Positions 18,919 to 28,240 of a stretch of DNA of 64,000 bases are shown piece by piece (position 1 is the first letter of the stretch; each line of letters begins with the position of its first letter). A program made the translations under genes and the position numbers. The DNA is taken from the NCBI RefSeq assembly GCF_013363755.1, contig NZ_CP054840.1:3690001-3754000 (forward strand), in the 5' to 3' direction. This stretch comes from Comamonas antarctica (GTDB taxonomy: Bacteria > Pseudomonadota > Gammaproteobacteria > Burkholderiales > Burkholderiaceae_C). Below the pieces are notes generated by a model, which worked only from the letters and a program-made list of their open reading frames with translations, was not told the origin of the DNA and did no database searches.

Positions 18919-20319
18919 TTATTGGCCAAGCAGTGCCGCCATGCCCGAGACACTCTCGTCCATGCTGGCGGCTTCGAACATGTTCTGTTGCAGGAAGCTG
19001 GCCATCACCGGCTGCAGCTTCACGGCTTCATCGATCTGCGGGTCGGAGCCCGCAACGTAGGCGCCGACCTGGATCAGGTCGCGGCTCTTCTGGTAGCGCG
19101 AATAGACCGCGCGGAAACGCCGCGCCAGGTCGAAGTGCTCGCGCGTCACGACGTTGTGCATCACGCGCGATGCGGACTGTTCGATGTCGATCGCGGGGAA
19201 GTGGCCGGTTTCGGCCAGCGCGCGCGACAGCACGATGTGGCCGTCGAGAATCGCGCGCGCCGCGTCGGCAATCGGGTCCTGCTGGTCGTCGCCTTCGGAC
19301 AGCACGGTGTAGAAGGCGGTGATCGAGCCGACGCCGTTCAAGCCGTTGCCGCTGCGCTCGACGAGCTGCGGCAGCTTGGCGAAGCACGAGGGCGGGTAGC
19401 CCTTGGTGGCCGGCGGCTCGCCGATCGCCAGCGCGATCTCGCGCTGGGCCATCGCGTAGCGCGTGAGCGAGTCCATGAGCAGCAGCACATGCTGGCCCTT
19501 GTCGCGGAAATGCTCGGCAATGGCCGTGGCATAGGCCGCGCCCTGCATGCGCAGGAGCGGCGGCGCATCGGCGGGCGCGGCCACGACCACGGCGCGGCCG
19601 CGGTCCTCGGCGCCCAGGATGTCCTCGACGAATTCCTTGACTTCGCGGCCGCGCTCGCCAATCAGGCCGACGACGATCACGTCGGCCTTGGTGTAGCGCG
19701 CCATCATGCCCAGCAGCACGCTCTTGCCCACGCCCGAGCCCGCGAACAGGCCCAGGCGCTGGCCGCGGCCCACGCTCAGCAGCGCGTTCAGCGCGCGCAC
19801 GCCGGTGTCGAGCGGTTCGCGCACCGGGTCGCGGTCCATGGCGTTGATCTGGCGCCGGTCCATGGGCTCGGCCGTGACATCGGTCACCGGGCCCGCATGG
19901 TCCAGCGGTATGCCTTGCGAATCGACGACGCGGCCCAGCAGGCCGTCGCCCATGGGCAGGCGCAGCATGCCGGTGGCCAGCGAGACTTCGGCCACGGGTT
20001 CGCCAAAGCGCGGCGCGGGCACGAAGGCCGGCGCGGGCGTGACCACGGCGCCGCTCGACAGGCCCTGGATATCGCCCGCAGGCATCAGAAACGCCTTCTC
20101 GCCGGCGAAGCCCACGACCTCGGCCAGCACCGGTTCCTGGTGCGGCATCTGCACATGGCATTGCGCGCCCACGGGCACGCGCAGGCCCGAGGCCTCGAGC
20201 ACCAGGCCGGTGAGGCGGCTCAGCGTGCCGCGGCTCTCCAGCGCCACGGGCTGGGCGTAGCGCGCGCGCGCACCCGCCAGGAAATCACGCCACGGGGCGA
20301 GTGCGGGTTCATTCGGCAT
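18919..20319 (-). CDS. fliI: Flagellum-specific export ATPase FliI
   Basis: FliI is the hexameric ATPase of the flagellar export apparatus. The F1-type nucleotide-binding domain has Walker [14 protein letters not shown], Walker B region [20 protein letters not shown], and the [17 protein letters not shown] segment typical of the family. The ATG at 20319 ([11 protein letters not shown]) gives 466 residues, a normal length, and overlaps the fliH stop by 11 bp. Confidence 0.97.
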   Translation of the reverse strand: MPNEPALAPWRDFLAGARARYAQPVALESRGTLSRLTGLVLEASGLRVPVGAQCHVQMPHQEPVLAEVVGFAGEKAFLMPAGDIQGLSSGAVVTPAPAFVPAPRFGEPVAEVSLATGMLRLPMGDGLLGRVVDSQGIPLDHAGPVTDVTAEPMDRRQINAMDRDPVREPLDTGVRALNALLSVGRGQRLGLFAGSGVGKSVLLGMMARYTKADVIVVGLIGERGREVKEFVEDILGAEDRGRAVVVAAPADAPPLLRMQGAAYATAIAEHFRDKGQHVLLLMDSLTRYAMAQREIALAIGEPPATKGYPPSCFAKLPQLVERSGNGLNGVGSITAFYTVLSEGDDQQDPIADAARAILDGHIVLSRALAETGHFPAIDIEQSASRVMHNVVTREHFDLARRFRAVYSRYQKSRDLIQVGAYVAGSDPQIDEAVKLQPVMASFLQQNMFEAASMDESVSGMAALLGQ

Positions 20320-21073
20320 GGCCGCCCTCGTACCAGGAAGACACCAGGCCCAGCGCGGCCACGGCACGGCGCCAGCGGCTGTCGAGGCCGGCCTCGATCA
20401 CCGCGCCGCCCGAGTCGACGCGCACGTCGCCCGCGGGCACCGCGGCGTCGGCCAGCCACTGCACCTTGCCTGCGGCGCCATGCTCGGCGCGCAGCGGCGC
20501 GTCCAGCACTTCCCAGTCGACGGGATTGAGACGCACGGTCACGGCGCGGCCTTCGGTGACCAGCATGTCCAGGGCCTCGCGCACCACGGGCAGCAGCGCC
20601 TCGGGCTTGCAGGCCAGCTCCTGGCGCACCACCTGGCGCGCGATGTCGCAGGCCAGTTGCAGCACTTCGGAGGCCATGTTCTGTTCGAGCGCCAGCAGGC
20701 TGTCTTCACATTTTTCCACCAGGCCCTGCAGGCGCGCGGCGGTCTCGCGGCCTGCGCCCGAGGTGTAGCTGTCCATGCGCTGCTGCCATTCGTTGGTGGC
20801 TTCGGCACGGCCCTGGGCCAGGCCCTGGGCGCGGCCTTCGGCCAGCGCCTGCTCGCGCGCCTGCTGCAGCAACTGTTCGATCTGGGCGCTGTCGGCCTGC
20901 GGCGCGGCCGCGGGCGCGTCGACGACTTCCGCTTCCTGCGGCGGCTCGGCGGGCGCGTGCGGCAGGGCCGGCACCGGGCCGGCGCTGCCCACGGCGCCAA
21001 AGCGCCACTGCACGACGCGGCCGCTGTCGATTTCCTCGCTGGGAATGAAGCGCGAGTGGCTGCCGTTAGACAT
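20309..21073 (-). CDS. fliH: Flagellar assembly protein FliH
   Basis: FliH holds FliI and links it to the C-ring. The 254-residue protein has a Pro/Ala-rich N-terminus beginning [19 protein letters not shown], a coiled-coil centre with the Ala/Gly-spaced stretch [18 protein letters not shown], and a C-terminal domain with [14 protein letters not shown]. It overlaps fliG by 8 bp and fliI by 11 bp. Confidence 0.94.
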   Translation of the reverse strand: MSNGSHSRFIPSEEIDSGRVVQWRFGAVGSAGPVPALPHAPAEPPQEAEVVDAPAAAPQADSAQIEQLLQQAREQALAEGRAQGLAQGRAEATNEWQQRMDSYTSGAGRETAARLQGLVEKCEDSLLALEQNMASEVLQLACDIARQVVRQELACKPEALLPVVREALDMLVTEGRAVTVRLNPVDWEVLDAPLRAEHGAAGKVQWLADAAVPAGDVRVDSGGAVIEAGLDSRWRRAVAALGLVSSWYEGGHAE

Positions 21074-22061
21074 AGCTGTCCTCGGCGGCGCCGCCTATGG
21101 TGATCTGGCCTTCTTCCGCGAGGCGGCGCACCACCTTGAGGATCTCGCGCTGCTGCGCCTCGACTTCGGACAGGCGCATCGGGCCGCGCGATTCGAGGTC
21201 TTCGCGCAGCGCCTCGGAGGCGCGCATCGACATGTTGGCGAGGATCTTGTCGCGCACTTCCATCGTGCCGCCCTTGAGCGCGACGATGAGCGTCTCGGAC
21301 GCGGTTTCGCGCAGCACCAGCTGCAGCGAGCGGTCGTCGAGCTTGACCAGGTCGTCGAACACGAACATCTTGTCCATGATCTTCTGCGCCAGGTCGACGT
21401 CGTAGTTGCGGATGGTTTCCAGCACCGCGGCGTCGGCATTGCCGCCGAGCTGGTTGATCATTTCCGCCGCCGTCTTGACGCCGCCCAGCGAGGTCTTGCG
21501 CACCTTGTCGCCGCCGGCCAGCACCTTGAACAGCACTTCGTTGAGGTCCTTGAGCGCGGTCGGCTGGATGCCTTCGAGCGTGGCCACGCGCAGCACGACC
21601 TCGCAGCGAAAGCGCTCGGGCAGCTGCATCAGCACGGCCGCGGCCTGCTCGTATTCCAGATGCACCAGGATCGCGGCCACGATCTGCGGGTGCTCGTTGC
21701 GCAGCAGCTCGGCCACCGACAGCGGGTCCATCCACTTGAGGCTTTCGATGCCCGAGACGTCGCCGCCCTGCAGGATGCGGTCGATCAGCAGCGAGGCCTT
21801 GTCCTCGCCCAGCGCGCGCTTGAGCACCGAGCGCACATAGTCGCTGGCGTCGTTGACCAGCAGGCTCTGCGCGCCGGCATCGTCATGGAAGCGGTTGATC
21901 ACGAAGTCGACCTTCTCGCGCGAGACGCCGCGCATGCGCGCAATCGTTTCGCCGAGCTTTTGCACTTCCTTGGGCGTGAGGTGCTTGAACACCTCGGCGG
22001 CTTCTTCCTCGCCAAGCGACATCAGCAAGATGGCGGCGTCGTTCAGGCCTCGTTCATCCAT
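21066..22061 (-). CDS. fliG: Flagellar motor switch protein FliG
   Basis: FliG is the rotor protein that contacts the MotA stator and sets rotation direction. The 331-residue protein has the N-terminal FliF-binding domain (ILLMSLGEEEAAEVFKHL), a middle domain with EHPQIVAAILVHLE, and a C-terminal torque domain with KMFVFDDLVKLDDRSLQLVL, including the conserved charged residues. It lies 28 bp after fliF and overlaps fliH. Confidence 0.97.
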   Translation of the reverse strand: MDERGLNDAAILLMSLGEEEAAEVFKHLTPKEVQKLGETIARMRGVSREKVDFVINRFHDDAGAQSLLVNDASDYVRSVLKRALGEDKASLLIDRILQGGDVSGIESLKWMDPLSVAELLRNEHPQIVAAILVHLEYEQAAAVLMQLPERFRCEVVLRVATLEGIQPTALKDLNEVLFKVLAGGDKVRKTSLGGVKTAAEMINQLGGNADAAVLETIRNYDVDLAQKIMDKMFVFDDLVKLDDRSLQLVLRETASETLIVALKGGTMEVRDKILANMSMRASEALREDLESRGPMRLSEVEAQQREILKVVRRLAEEGQITIGGAAEDSYV

Positions 22062-22089
22062 GGGGATACTCGTCCGTCCAAATGCGGGA

Positions 22090-23751
22090 TCAGCTTTCGC
22101 CGTTGACCCAGGTTTTCACAATGTTTGCCACGGCAATCGGGTTCTGCTTGGTCAGCTGGCGGGCCTGCTCCAGGCGCAGCTGGCCGTCGGTGGGCTGCAG
22201 ATCCTCGACCGGAGCGGCCAGTGCCGGGCGCTCGAGGTCGCCGTCTTCGAGCGCCTCGAACTGCGGGCCGTCGCGCTCGGATGTGCGGCTCTTGACCAGC
22301 GGCCGCAGCAGGCCCAGGATCAGGATCGCGCCGAACAGCGCCAGGCCCAGAGGCCAAGCCAGCGTGCGCACCAGCTCGATGGTTTCGGGCTGCTTCCACA
22401 GCGGCAGCTCGACCAGGGGGGTGCTGTCGTCGCGGAACTGGGCGTTCATCAGGTTCACCGAGTCGCCGCGCTCCTGGTTGAAGCCGATGGTCTCGCGCAC
22501 CAGTGCCAGCATGCTGGCCTGCTGGGCGGCGCTCAGCGCCTGCTGCACCGGCGCTTGGCCAGGCTCGGACACCACGGGCTGGTAGTTGACGACCACGGCC
22601 GCCGTGAGGCGCTTGATCGCGCTGTTGCTGCCGCGGGTCACGCTCACGGTCTTGTCGACTTCGTAATTCGTCAGCGATTCGCGCTTGCCGCCGGGCGCAG
22701 CGCCTTGCTGGCCGTTGGCCGCCACGGGCGCGGGATTGGCGCCGTTGACGGGCGCGGCCGCGGCCACGCCGGGCTGGTTGCTGGTCGCACCGGGCACGCC
22801 CGTGGGCTGGGGCGGCTGCTGCGCGCCGCTGCTTTCCACGACCTGCTGGCTGCGGATCGCGCCGGTGTCGGCGCCCTGGTTGGGGCGGTGCTGCTCGGAG
22901 GTCGATTCGGTCTGGCTGAAATCCATGTCGGCCGTGACCTGGGCGCGCACGTTGTCCTTGCCGACCACGGGCTCGAGGATGTCCAGGATGCGGCGCGTGT
23001 ACTGCTGCTCGATCTGCTGGGTGTACATCAGCTTTTGCACATCGACGGCGTTGCCGCTGCCGTCGGGCGACTGCGACAGCAGCTTGCCGGTGTCGTCGAG
23101 GATGCTCACCGCCGAGGGCTGGAGTTCGGGCACGCTCGAGGCCACGAGATGCACGATGCCGGCGATCTGCGCGCGGTCGAGGAAACGGCCCGGGTGCAGC
23201 GTCACCAGCACCGAAGCCGAGGGCTTTTGCTGTTCGCGGAAGAAGCCGTTCTGGTTGGGCAGCGCGAGATGCACGCGCGCGTTCTGCACCGAGGCGAGCG
23301 CCTGGATCGAGCGCGTGAGCTCGCCTTCGAGGCCGCGCTGGAAGTTGAGCCGTTCCTGGAACTGGGTGATGCCGAAGCGGCTGGTTTCCATCAGTTCGAA
23401 ACCGGTCACCGAACCCTTGGGCAGGCCCTGCGTCGCGAGCTTGAGGCGCACGTCATGCACGCGGTCGGCCGGGATCAGGATCGCGCCGCCGCCTTCGGCG
23501 TACTTGTAGGGCACGTTGAGCGTGGTCAGCTGCGCGACGATCGCGCCGCCGTCCTTGTCGCTCAGGTTCGAGAACAGCACCCGGTAGTCGGGCTGGCGGT
23601 TGAACATGACCGCCGCCACCAGGCCGACCACCACCAGGGCGGCAACGGCACCCAGGCGCAGGCGCTGGCCTCGGTCGAGCGAGGACAGCCGCTGCGACCA
23701 CGAAGGGCTGGCGGCGGGGATTGCGGCGGGGATTTCGGCGACTGCTGACAT
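22090..23751 (-). CDS. fliF: Flagellar MS-ring protein FliF
   Basis: FliF forms the MS ring in the inner membrane. The ATG at 23751 (MSAVAEIPAAIP) gives 553 residues. Transmembrane helices are at about residues 30-50 (LGAVAALVVVGLVAAVMF) and 430-450 (LAWPLGLALFGAILILGLL). Ring-building domains have SVTGFELMETSRFGITQFQE and ARVHLALPNQ. The C-terminal tail for FliG binding is present. A Pro/Gly/Gln-rich insert (about 300-370) lies in the periplasmic region. It is first in the fliF-K operon. Confidence 0.96.
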   Translation of the reverse strand: MSAVAEIPAAIPAASPSWSQRLSSLDRGQRLRLGAVAALVVVGLVAAVMFNRQPDYRVLFSNLSDKDGGAIVAQLTTLNVPYKYAEGGGAILIPADRVHDVRLKLATQGLPKGSVTGFELMETSRFGITQFQERLNFQRGLEGELTRSIQALASVQNARVHLALPNQNGFFREQQKPSASVLVTLHPGRFLDRAQIAGIVHLVASSVPELQPSAVSILDDTGKLLSQSPDGSGNAVDVQKLMYTQQIEQQYTRRILDILEPVVGKDNVRAQVTADMDFSQTESTSEQHRPNQGADTGAIRSQQVVESSGAQQPPQPTGVPGATSNQPGVAAAAPVNGANPAPVAANGQQGAAPGGKRESLTNYEVDKTVSVTRGSNSAIKRLTAAVVVNYQPVVSEPGQAPVQQALSAAQQASMLALVRETIGFNQERGDSVNLMNAQFRDDSTPLVELPLWKQPETIELVRTLAWPLGLALFGAILILGLLRPLVKSRTSERDGPQFEALEDGDLERPALAAPVEDLQPTDGQLRLEQARQLTKQNPIAVANIVKTWVNGES

Positions 23752-23925
23752 CTTGGTTCCAATTTGGCGAGGCCCCACAGGGAGCCTGACGTGGGGCCGA
23801 TTATTCGGAAATCGGGCCGCGACGTTCCGCCGATAAGGCGCGCCTTTGGGCATCTATTTGCCGCGATGGAAACGCCGCGGGCGCCTACGATTCAGCCCAT
23901 CTCACAAACTCCCCTGGGATTTGTC
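23752..23925. promoter_or_regulatory. Divergent fliF/fliE control region with an inverted repeat
   Basis: This 174-bp gap separates the divergent fliF operon and fliE. It contains a perfect inverted repeat GGCCCCAC (23771-23778) and GTGGGGCC (23791-23798) with a 12-base spacer, close to the fliF start. It could be an operator or a leader hairpin. No sigma28 site is present, consistent with these being early flagellar genes. Confidence 0.45.
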
Positions 23926-24243
23926 ATGGACCTGCGCATCAATACTTCGATTCCTTCCCTCTCCGGCAACGACCTGCTCCGCCGCGTTGCCACCACGCCC
24001 GCCTCCACCAAGGAGGTCGACGGCGGCTTCACCCAGGCCCTCAGGGGTGCGCTGCAATCCGTGAGCGCGGCGCAGGAGCATTCGGGCAATCTGCAACGCG
24101 AAGTGCAGCTGGAAAATCCGGCCGTGAGCCTGGAAGAGACGATGGTGGCGATGCAGAAGGCGCAGATCGGCTTCCAGGCCTCGCTGCATGTGCGCAACCG
24201 CCTGGTGCAGGCCTATACGGATGTGATGAACATGCAGGTTTGA
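23926..24243 (+). CDS. fliE: Flagellar hook-basal body junction protein FliE
   Basis: FliE joins the MS ring to the rod. The ATG at 23926 gives a 105-residue protein, the usual size; the frame is open upstream but gives no FliE-like sequence. The helical C-terminal part has VSLEETMVAMQKAQIGFQAS and RNRLVQAYTDVMNMQV, which is diagnostic. It is transcribed away from fliF and has its own terminator. Confidence 0.95.
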   Translation: MDLRINTSIPSLSGNDLLRRVATTPASTKEVDGGFTQALRGALQSVSAAQEHSGNLQREVQLENPAVSLEETMVAMQKAQIGFQASLHVRNRLVQAYTDVMNMQV

Positions 24244-24278
24244 AGGCGGCGCGCACCGGCGCGTTGTCCAGTCCATCG

Positions 24279-24307
24279 GCCGCCCGCATTGCGCTGGCGG
24301 CTTTTTT
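24279..24307 (+). terminator. Intrinsic terminator after fliE
   Basis: The stem GCCGCC/GGCGGC with an inner CGC/GCG pair is followed by six T residues, 36 bp after the fliE stop. Confidence 0.8.
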
Positions 24308-24329
24308 GCGTCTGGGCGCGGCTCGGGAG

Positions 24330-24400
24330 GCACCCTTCGACCGGGCCGCGCAGGCGGGCTCGGGGTGAGCGGTGATCAACCGGGCTCGGGGTGAGCGGCC
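24330..24400. repeat. Degenerate TTCGAC-type repeats
   Basis: A CCCTTCGACCGGGCCGCGCAGGC unit resembles the one at 40.0 kb and is followed by two GGGCTCGGGGTGAGCGG copies 23-26 bp apart. This is a diverged form of the dispersed repeat, between the fliE and fliT terminators. Confidence 0.65.
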
Positions 24401-24411
24401 ATGAGTCCATG

Positions 24412-24447
24412 AAAAAACCCGCGGTCTTGCGAGCGCGGGTTCCTTTT
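24412..24447 (-). terminator. Intrinsic terminator of the fliDST operon
   Basis: The stem AACCCGCG/CGCGGGTT, with A-runs and T-runs on both sides, lies 33 bp after the fliT stop on the minus strand. Confidence 0.85.
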
Positions 24448-24479
24448 TGCCTGGCGGCCGCGCGCAGCGGCCGGGCTTT

Positions 24480-24779
24480 TCAGTGCAGCACCTGGGGCTG
24501 GCCGTCGAACATGTGCTCGACCTGGGCCAGCCAGGGTTCGGCCAGCGTGCGGATCAGCGCATCGTTGCGCAGGATGCGCTGCATGATGCGCGCCTTCTCG
24601 CGGCGTTGCTCGGGCAGCAGTTCCTGCTCCTGCGACTGGAAGCGCAACTGCTCGATCAACACGGCACAGGCGCCTTCGTAGCGGGCCACGCCTTCCCAGT
24701 CCTTGCCGCGCGCGGCTTCGAGCATCTTGAGACTGCTGTCTTCTATAGCCTTGTAGTAATCGATCAATTGCGTCCCCAT
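24480..24779 (-). CDS. fliT: Flagellar chaperone FliT
   Basis: A 99-residue helical protein, the usual FliT size and position after fliS. FliT is the export chaperone for the cap protein FliD. Visible features are an N-terminal helix YYKAIEDSSLKMLEAARGKDW and a basic segment LPEQRREKARIMQRIL. FliT is poorly conserved, so the call relies partly on the fliD-fliS-fliT order. Confidence 0.85.
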   Translation of the reverse strand: MGTQLIDYYKAIEDSSLKMLEAARGKDWEGVARYEGACAVLIEQLRFQSQEQELLPEQRREKARIMQRILRNDALIRTLAEPWLAQVEHMFDGQPQVLH

Positions 24780-24781
24780 TT

Positions 24782-25204
24782 TCAGTAACCTCCGCCGCCT
24801 GCAGCCACCTGCGCCTGGCCCATTTCCTTCCAGCCCTGGGCGACGGGCTCGATCAGAGCCACCACCTCTTCGACCAGAGCCAGGTCACTGCGCAGATTGG
24901 CCAGCGTCAGCCGAGCAATGCAATAGTCATAGAGCGTGCCCAGGTTGGCGGCGAGTTCGCCGCCCTGCACCGGGTTGAGCCCGCCCTTGAGCCCCTCTTC
25001 CAGGATGCGCACCGCCTTGCCGATGTGCACTCCCTTGTTTTCCGTTTCCCCGCGCTGCAGCGCGCCGCGCGCCGCATGCAGCGACTGCTGCAGGCCGTCG
25101 AACAGCATCTGCACCAGCTGATGGGGTGTTGCGCCATCGATGCCGGATTGCACGCCAACTTGCCGGTATGCATTGGCAGCACGGGAACTAACGGGGGTAT
25201 ACAT
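24782..25204 (-). CDS. fliS: Flagellin export chaperone FliS
   Basis: FliS binds the flagellin C-terminus and stops early polymerisation. The ATG at 25204 gives the canonical beginning MYTPVSSRAANAYRQVGV and 140 residues; another in-frame ATG lies three codons upstream at 25213. The family segments ATPHQLVQMLFDGL and TLYDYCIARLTLAN are present. It must serve up to seven different flagellins here, unless further FliS copies exist. The gap to fliT is two bases. Confidence 0.95.
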   Translation of the reverse strand: MYTPVSSRAANAYRQVGVQSGIDGATPHQLVQMLFDGLQQSLHAARGALQRGETENKGVHIGKAVRILEEGLKGGLNPVQGGELAANLGTLYDYCIARLTLANLRSDLALVEEVVALIEPVAQGWKEMGQAQVAAGGGGY

Positions 25205-25336
25205 GACTGGCATCCTTGTGAACTACTTGCCTTTGTTTTCGGCAGGTGTCCTCCAAAATCAAGCGAAATTTCAAAAAAATTTGCGTGTGCCTGCCTGTAC
25301 ACCCAAACCCCACACGGGACGCGCGGCCCCGCACCA

Positions 25337-26731
25337 TCAACTGGTGGACTTGTTCCAGGACGCGATCTGCTGCGTCACATAGGTGTCCAGCGCATTCAGC
25401 GAGGCCATCTTCACGTCCAGCGCCGAATACTGGGCCAGCAGCCGCGCCTCGAGCGTCGAGGCGCGCGTGTTGACCTTGTCCTGCTGCTCGCCGTTGCGCT
25501 TGAGCGAGCCCTCGAGCGAATCGGTCTTGGCATTGAGCGTGCCTTCATAGGCCAGCAGGCCATCGGTGAACGACTTGAAGTTCACGCCAATGCCGCCGCC
25601 CGCGCCCAGGCTGTCGGCCTTGGTGGCAAAAACGCTCTTGAGCGCAGGCAGATCGGTCAGCGCCTTGGTCAGGTCGGTTTCGTTGACGGACAGATTGCCG
25701 CCCTGCTGCATCTGGATGCCGATGTCCGACAGGCGCGTGAACGCCGTGCCGCTCTTGACGACCCCCATGGTCAGCATGCGCAGCGCGTTCTGCATGCTCA
25801 CGGTGGTGCCGTCGCCCTGCAGCAGGCCAGCCGTCTTGCTGTCCGCGTTGTACTTGGTCAATTCGCTGAGCTTGTCGTTGAGCGCGTTGTAGGCATCGAC
25901 GAAAGCCTGGATGCCTTCCTTCATCGAGGCGGTATCGGCCGTCACGGTGACCAGCGCCGGCGAGGTCGACACCGTCGACACCGTGAGCGACATGCCGGGC
26001 AGCGCATCGGCAAAGGTGTTGCTGGTCGATTCGACCGCCACGTTGTTGAGCTTGATCTTGGCGTTCTGCGCGTTCTGCGAGACGCTGTAATAGCTTTTGC
26101 TGGTGTCGCCGATGTTGGCGAGGATGCTCGGCGGATCGGCATCGACGGCCGTCGCCGAAATCGAGAACGCGGCATCGGTGCCGGTATTCTTCGAGCGCAT
26201 CATCAGGCGCTGCGTGCCGTCGGCGTTGGTGATCACCGTGGCCTGCACGCCGCTGTCCTTGTTGTTGATGGCGGTGGCCAGCGTGGTCAGGGTGTCCGAC
26301 GCGGTGACTTCGATGTCATAGGACTTGGCGCCCACGGTCAGCTTGAACGTGCCGGCGCCGATCTTGGCATCCTTGGCAAAGCCCGTGGCGCCGTCGCCGT
26401 TGCCGATCACCGAAGTCTGCGATTGCGCCAGCTGCACCACTTCGACGCTGTACGAACCCGGCTGGGCAATTCCGGTCATGGCGCCCACCACCGAACTGCT
26501 GCTCGAGGCGATGTTGACGCCGTTCCAGGCACTGTCGCGCGACAGCTTGGCGGTCGCGGTGTTCAGCGTGTCGGCCAGCGACTTGATCTCGGCATAGGTC
26601 GAGATCTTCGAGGAAATGGCATCCGCCTTGACCTCGAGCGTCTTCAGCGGCGCCTTTTCCAGCTCGACCAGCTGCGAGACGATCTTGTCGACCTCCAGGC
26701 CACTGCCCAGTCCTACGGATGTAACAGCCAT
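25337..26731 (-). CDS. fliD: Filament cap protein FliD
   Basis: FliD caps the filament tip and guides flagellin insertion. The 464-residue protein has conserved N-terminal VGLGSGLEVDKIVSQLVELE, a hook IN-type motif TAINNKDSGVQATV, and a C-terminal coiled coil with TRASTLEARLLAQYSALDVKM. The ATG at 26731 has an AGGAG ribosome site seven bases upstream; a GTG immediately before it is less likely. A sigma28 promoter is found about 145 bp upstream. Confidence 0.96.
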   Translation of the reverse strand: MAVTSVGLGSGLEVDKIVSQLVELEKAPLKTLEVKADAISSKISTYAEIKSLADTLNTATAKLSRDSAWNGVNIASSSSSVVGAMTGIAQPGSYSVEVVQLAQSQTSVIGNGDGATGFAKDAKIGAGTFKLTVGAKSYDIEVTASDTLTTLATAINNKDSGVQATVITNADGTQRLMMRSKNTGTDAAFSISATAVDADPPSILANIGDTSKSYYSVSQNAQNAKIKLNNVAVESTSNTFADALPGMSLTVSTVSTSPALVTVTADTASMKEGIQAFVDAYNALNDKLSELTKYNADSKTAGLLQGDGTTVSMQNALRMLTMGVVKSGTAFTRLSDIGIQMQQGGNLSVNETDLTKALTDLPALKSVFATKADSLGAGGGIGVNFKSFTDGLLAYEGTLNAKTDSLEGSLKRNGEQQDKVNTRASTLEARLLAQYSALDVKMASLNALDTYVTQQIASWNKSTS

Positions 26732-26875
26732 CACAACACTCCTGCGCGAAAACCCGTCATCGGGCTTTCACAAAAATTTCATTGCAGCCATTCTTGCAAA
26801 GAACGCAATTCTTGAAAGCGTGAAAAGAGCGGTCCCGTCCGCCTTGTAACAAGCTTGAAGCGGGGCTTGGCAGGA

Positions 26876-26902
26876 ATATCGGCCGGGGCCGGGGATTCTT
26901 GA
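26876..26902 (-). promoter_or_regulatory. Sigma28 promoter for fliDST
   Basis: On the minus strand the sequence reads TCAAGAAT, 11 bases, GCCGATAT. This matches the FliA consensus (TAAAG-type -35, 11-bp spacer, GCCGATAA). It lies about 145 bp upstream of the fliD start and points toward it. Confidence 0.85.
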
Positions 26903-26917
26903 GGGTTTGGAAATGCG

Positions 26918-26950
26918 AAAAACCCTGGGCTCAGGGGAGTCCAGGGTTTT
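26918..26950. terminator. Intrinsic terminator after flagellin gene 1
   Basis: The stem AAAACCCTGG (26919-26928) and CCAGGGTTTT (26941-26950) is downstream of the flagellin 1 stop. It separates flagellin transcripts from the fliD promoter directly beyond it. Confidence 0.85.
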
Positions 26951-26969
26951 GCGTCGAGGGCTGGCCGTC

Positions 26970-26999
26970 CATCCTTCGACGGGCTCAGGACGAACGGTC
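26970..26999. repeat. Single TTCGAC-type dispersed repeat
   Basis: One copy of ATCCTTCGACGGGCTCAGG with ACGAACGGT lies between the flagellin 1 stop and its terminator, so it would be in the 3' end of that transcript. Confidence 0.8.
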
Positions 27000-27020
27000 T
27001 CGACGCCGCTCTCCTGTTGC

Positions 27021-28175
27021 TTACCGCAGCAGCGACAGCACGTTCTGCGGCAGCTGGTTGGCCTGGGCGACCATTGCGGTGCCGGCCTGCTGCAGGATCT
27101 GCGCCTTGGACAGGTTGGCGGTTTCGACGGCGAAGTCGGCATCGGTGATGCGGCCCTTGGCGGCGGAGACGTTCTCGTTCTGGATGTCGATGTTCTCGAC
27201 GGTCTTCTCGAAACGCGTCTGCAGCGCGCCCAGGTCGCCACGCGCGGAGTTGACCTGGTCGATGGCGCTGTCGACGCGCTCCAGGGCTTCCCAGGCGCCG
27301 GACTGCGTTGCCACCGACAGCGTGGAGATGCCGCCGGTCTGCACGGCCGCCGTCGTCGCCGCCGCGCCGGTGATGCCGGCCGCCGTCGCGGTGTTCACCG
27401 TGACCGTGAAATCGCCTTCGCTCTTGAACTTCAGGGTCTGGACACCGGCGGCGTCCTTTTCCAGGAAAGCGGTCACGCCGGTATCCGCGGTCTTGGCGTT
27501 GATCGCCGCGACCGTCTGGCCCAGGCGCTCGTCAGCGGTATCCGCTGCGTCCACGGAAATGTTCACCGCACCGCTTTTGCCGGTGACGGTCACGACGTTG
27601 GTGGCCGCGGTCAGCACGGTCGCTGCGGAGATGCCGCCGCTGGCGACGGCGAACTTGGCCGCGCCCAGGCCATCGGCCGTGGCCTTGGTCAAGGCACCGA
27701 CGGTGATGTTGTTGCCGGCATTGGCGCCGACCTGGAACATCGCGCCCGAGAACGAACCATCGAGCAGCTTCTTGCCGTTGAATTCGGTGGTCTTGGCGAC
27801 GCGGTCGATTTCCGAGACCAGCTGCGTGACTTCGGCCTGCATGGCTTCGCGGTCGCTGGTGCTGTTGGTGGCGTTGCTCGATTGCACGGCGAGTTCGCGC
27901 ACGCGCTGCAGCATGTCGCCGACCTTGCCCAGCGCGCCTTCGGCGGTCTGCGCCAGCGAGATGCCGTCGTTGGCATTGCGCGCGGCCACCGTGAGGCCCT
28001 TGGTCTGGGCATTCATGCGCTCGGAAATGGCGAGGCCGGCGGCATCGTCCTTGGCGCTGTTGACGCGCAGGCCCGACGACAGGCGCTGCATGGACGTGCT
28101 CAGCGAACTGCCCGACAGGCCCAGGTTGCGCTGGGCGTTGATCGACGCCACATTGGTATTGATGGTCATTGCCAT
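27021..28175 (-). CDS. fliC: Flagellin 1 (subfamily A)
   Basis: A filament protein of 384 residues. The N-terminal D0/D1 region (about 1-165) starts [20 protein letters not shown] and the C-terminal D1/D0 region (about 300-384) ends [10 protein letters not shown]; both are nearly identical to flagellins 2 and 3. The centre is unique apart from a flagellin IN-type motif ([15 protein letters not shown]). Subfamily A markers are [26 protein letters not shown] and [13 protein letters not shown]. The ribosome site is GAGAGG. No sigma28 promoter was found in the 65-bp gap upstream, which holds a terminator-like hairpin instead. Confidence 0.95.
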   Translation of the reverse strand: MAMTINTNVASINAQRNLGLSGSSLSTSMQRLSSGLRVNSAKDDAAGLAISERMNAQTKGLTVAARNANDGISLAQTAEGALGKVGDMLQRVRELAVQSSNATNSTSDREAMQAEVTQLVSEIDRVAKTTEFNGKKLLDGSFSGAMFQVGANAGNNITVGALTKATADGLGAAKFAVASGGISAATVLTAATNVVTVTGKSGAVNISVDAADTADERLGQTVAAINAKTADTGVTAFLEKDAAGVQTLKFKSEGDFTVTVNTATAAGITGAAATTAAVQTGGISTLSVATQSGAWEALERVDSAIDQVNSARGDLGALQTRFEKTVENIDIQNENVSAAKGRITDADFAVETANLSKAQILQQAGTAMVAQANQLPQNVLSLLR

Positions 28176-28192
28176 GGGGATCTACCTCTCTA

Positions 28193-28234
28193 AGAAAAGG
28201 GAATGCCCCCGGTGCCGTGCGGCACGCGGGGGCA
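28193..28234 (-). terminator. Hairpin between flagellin genes 2 and 1
   Basis: An outer stem TGCCCCC/GGGGGCA (28204-28210 with 28228-28234) and an inner stem GTGCC/GGCAC are followed on the minus strand by CCTTTTC. It lies just after the flagellin 2 stop, and would also be in the leader of flagellin 1 if transcription reads through. Confidence 0.7.
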
Positions 28235-28240
28235 AGGGCC

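Noticed and set aside
17581..20529. A 982-codon open frame on the plus strand opposite fliK, fliJ and fliI
   Set aside because: Arg/Ala/His-rich sequence with no domain, antisense to three canonical flagellar genes with full motifs.
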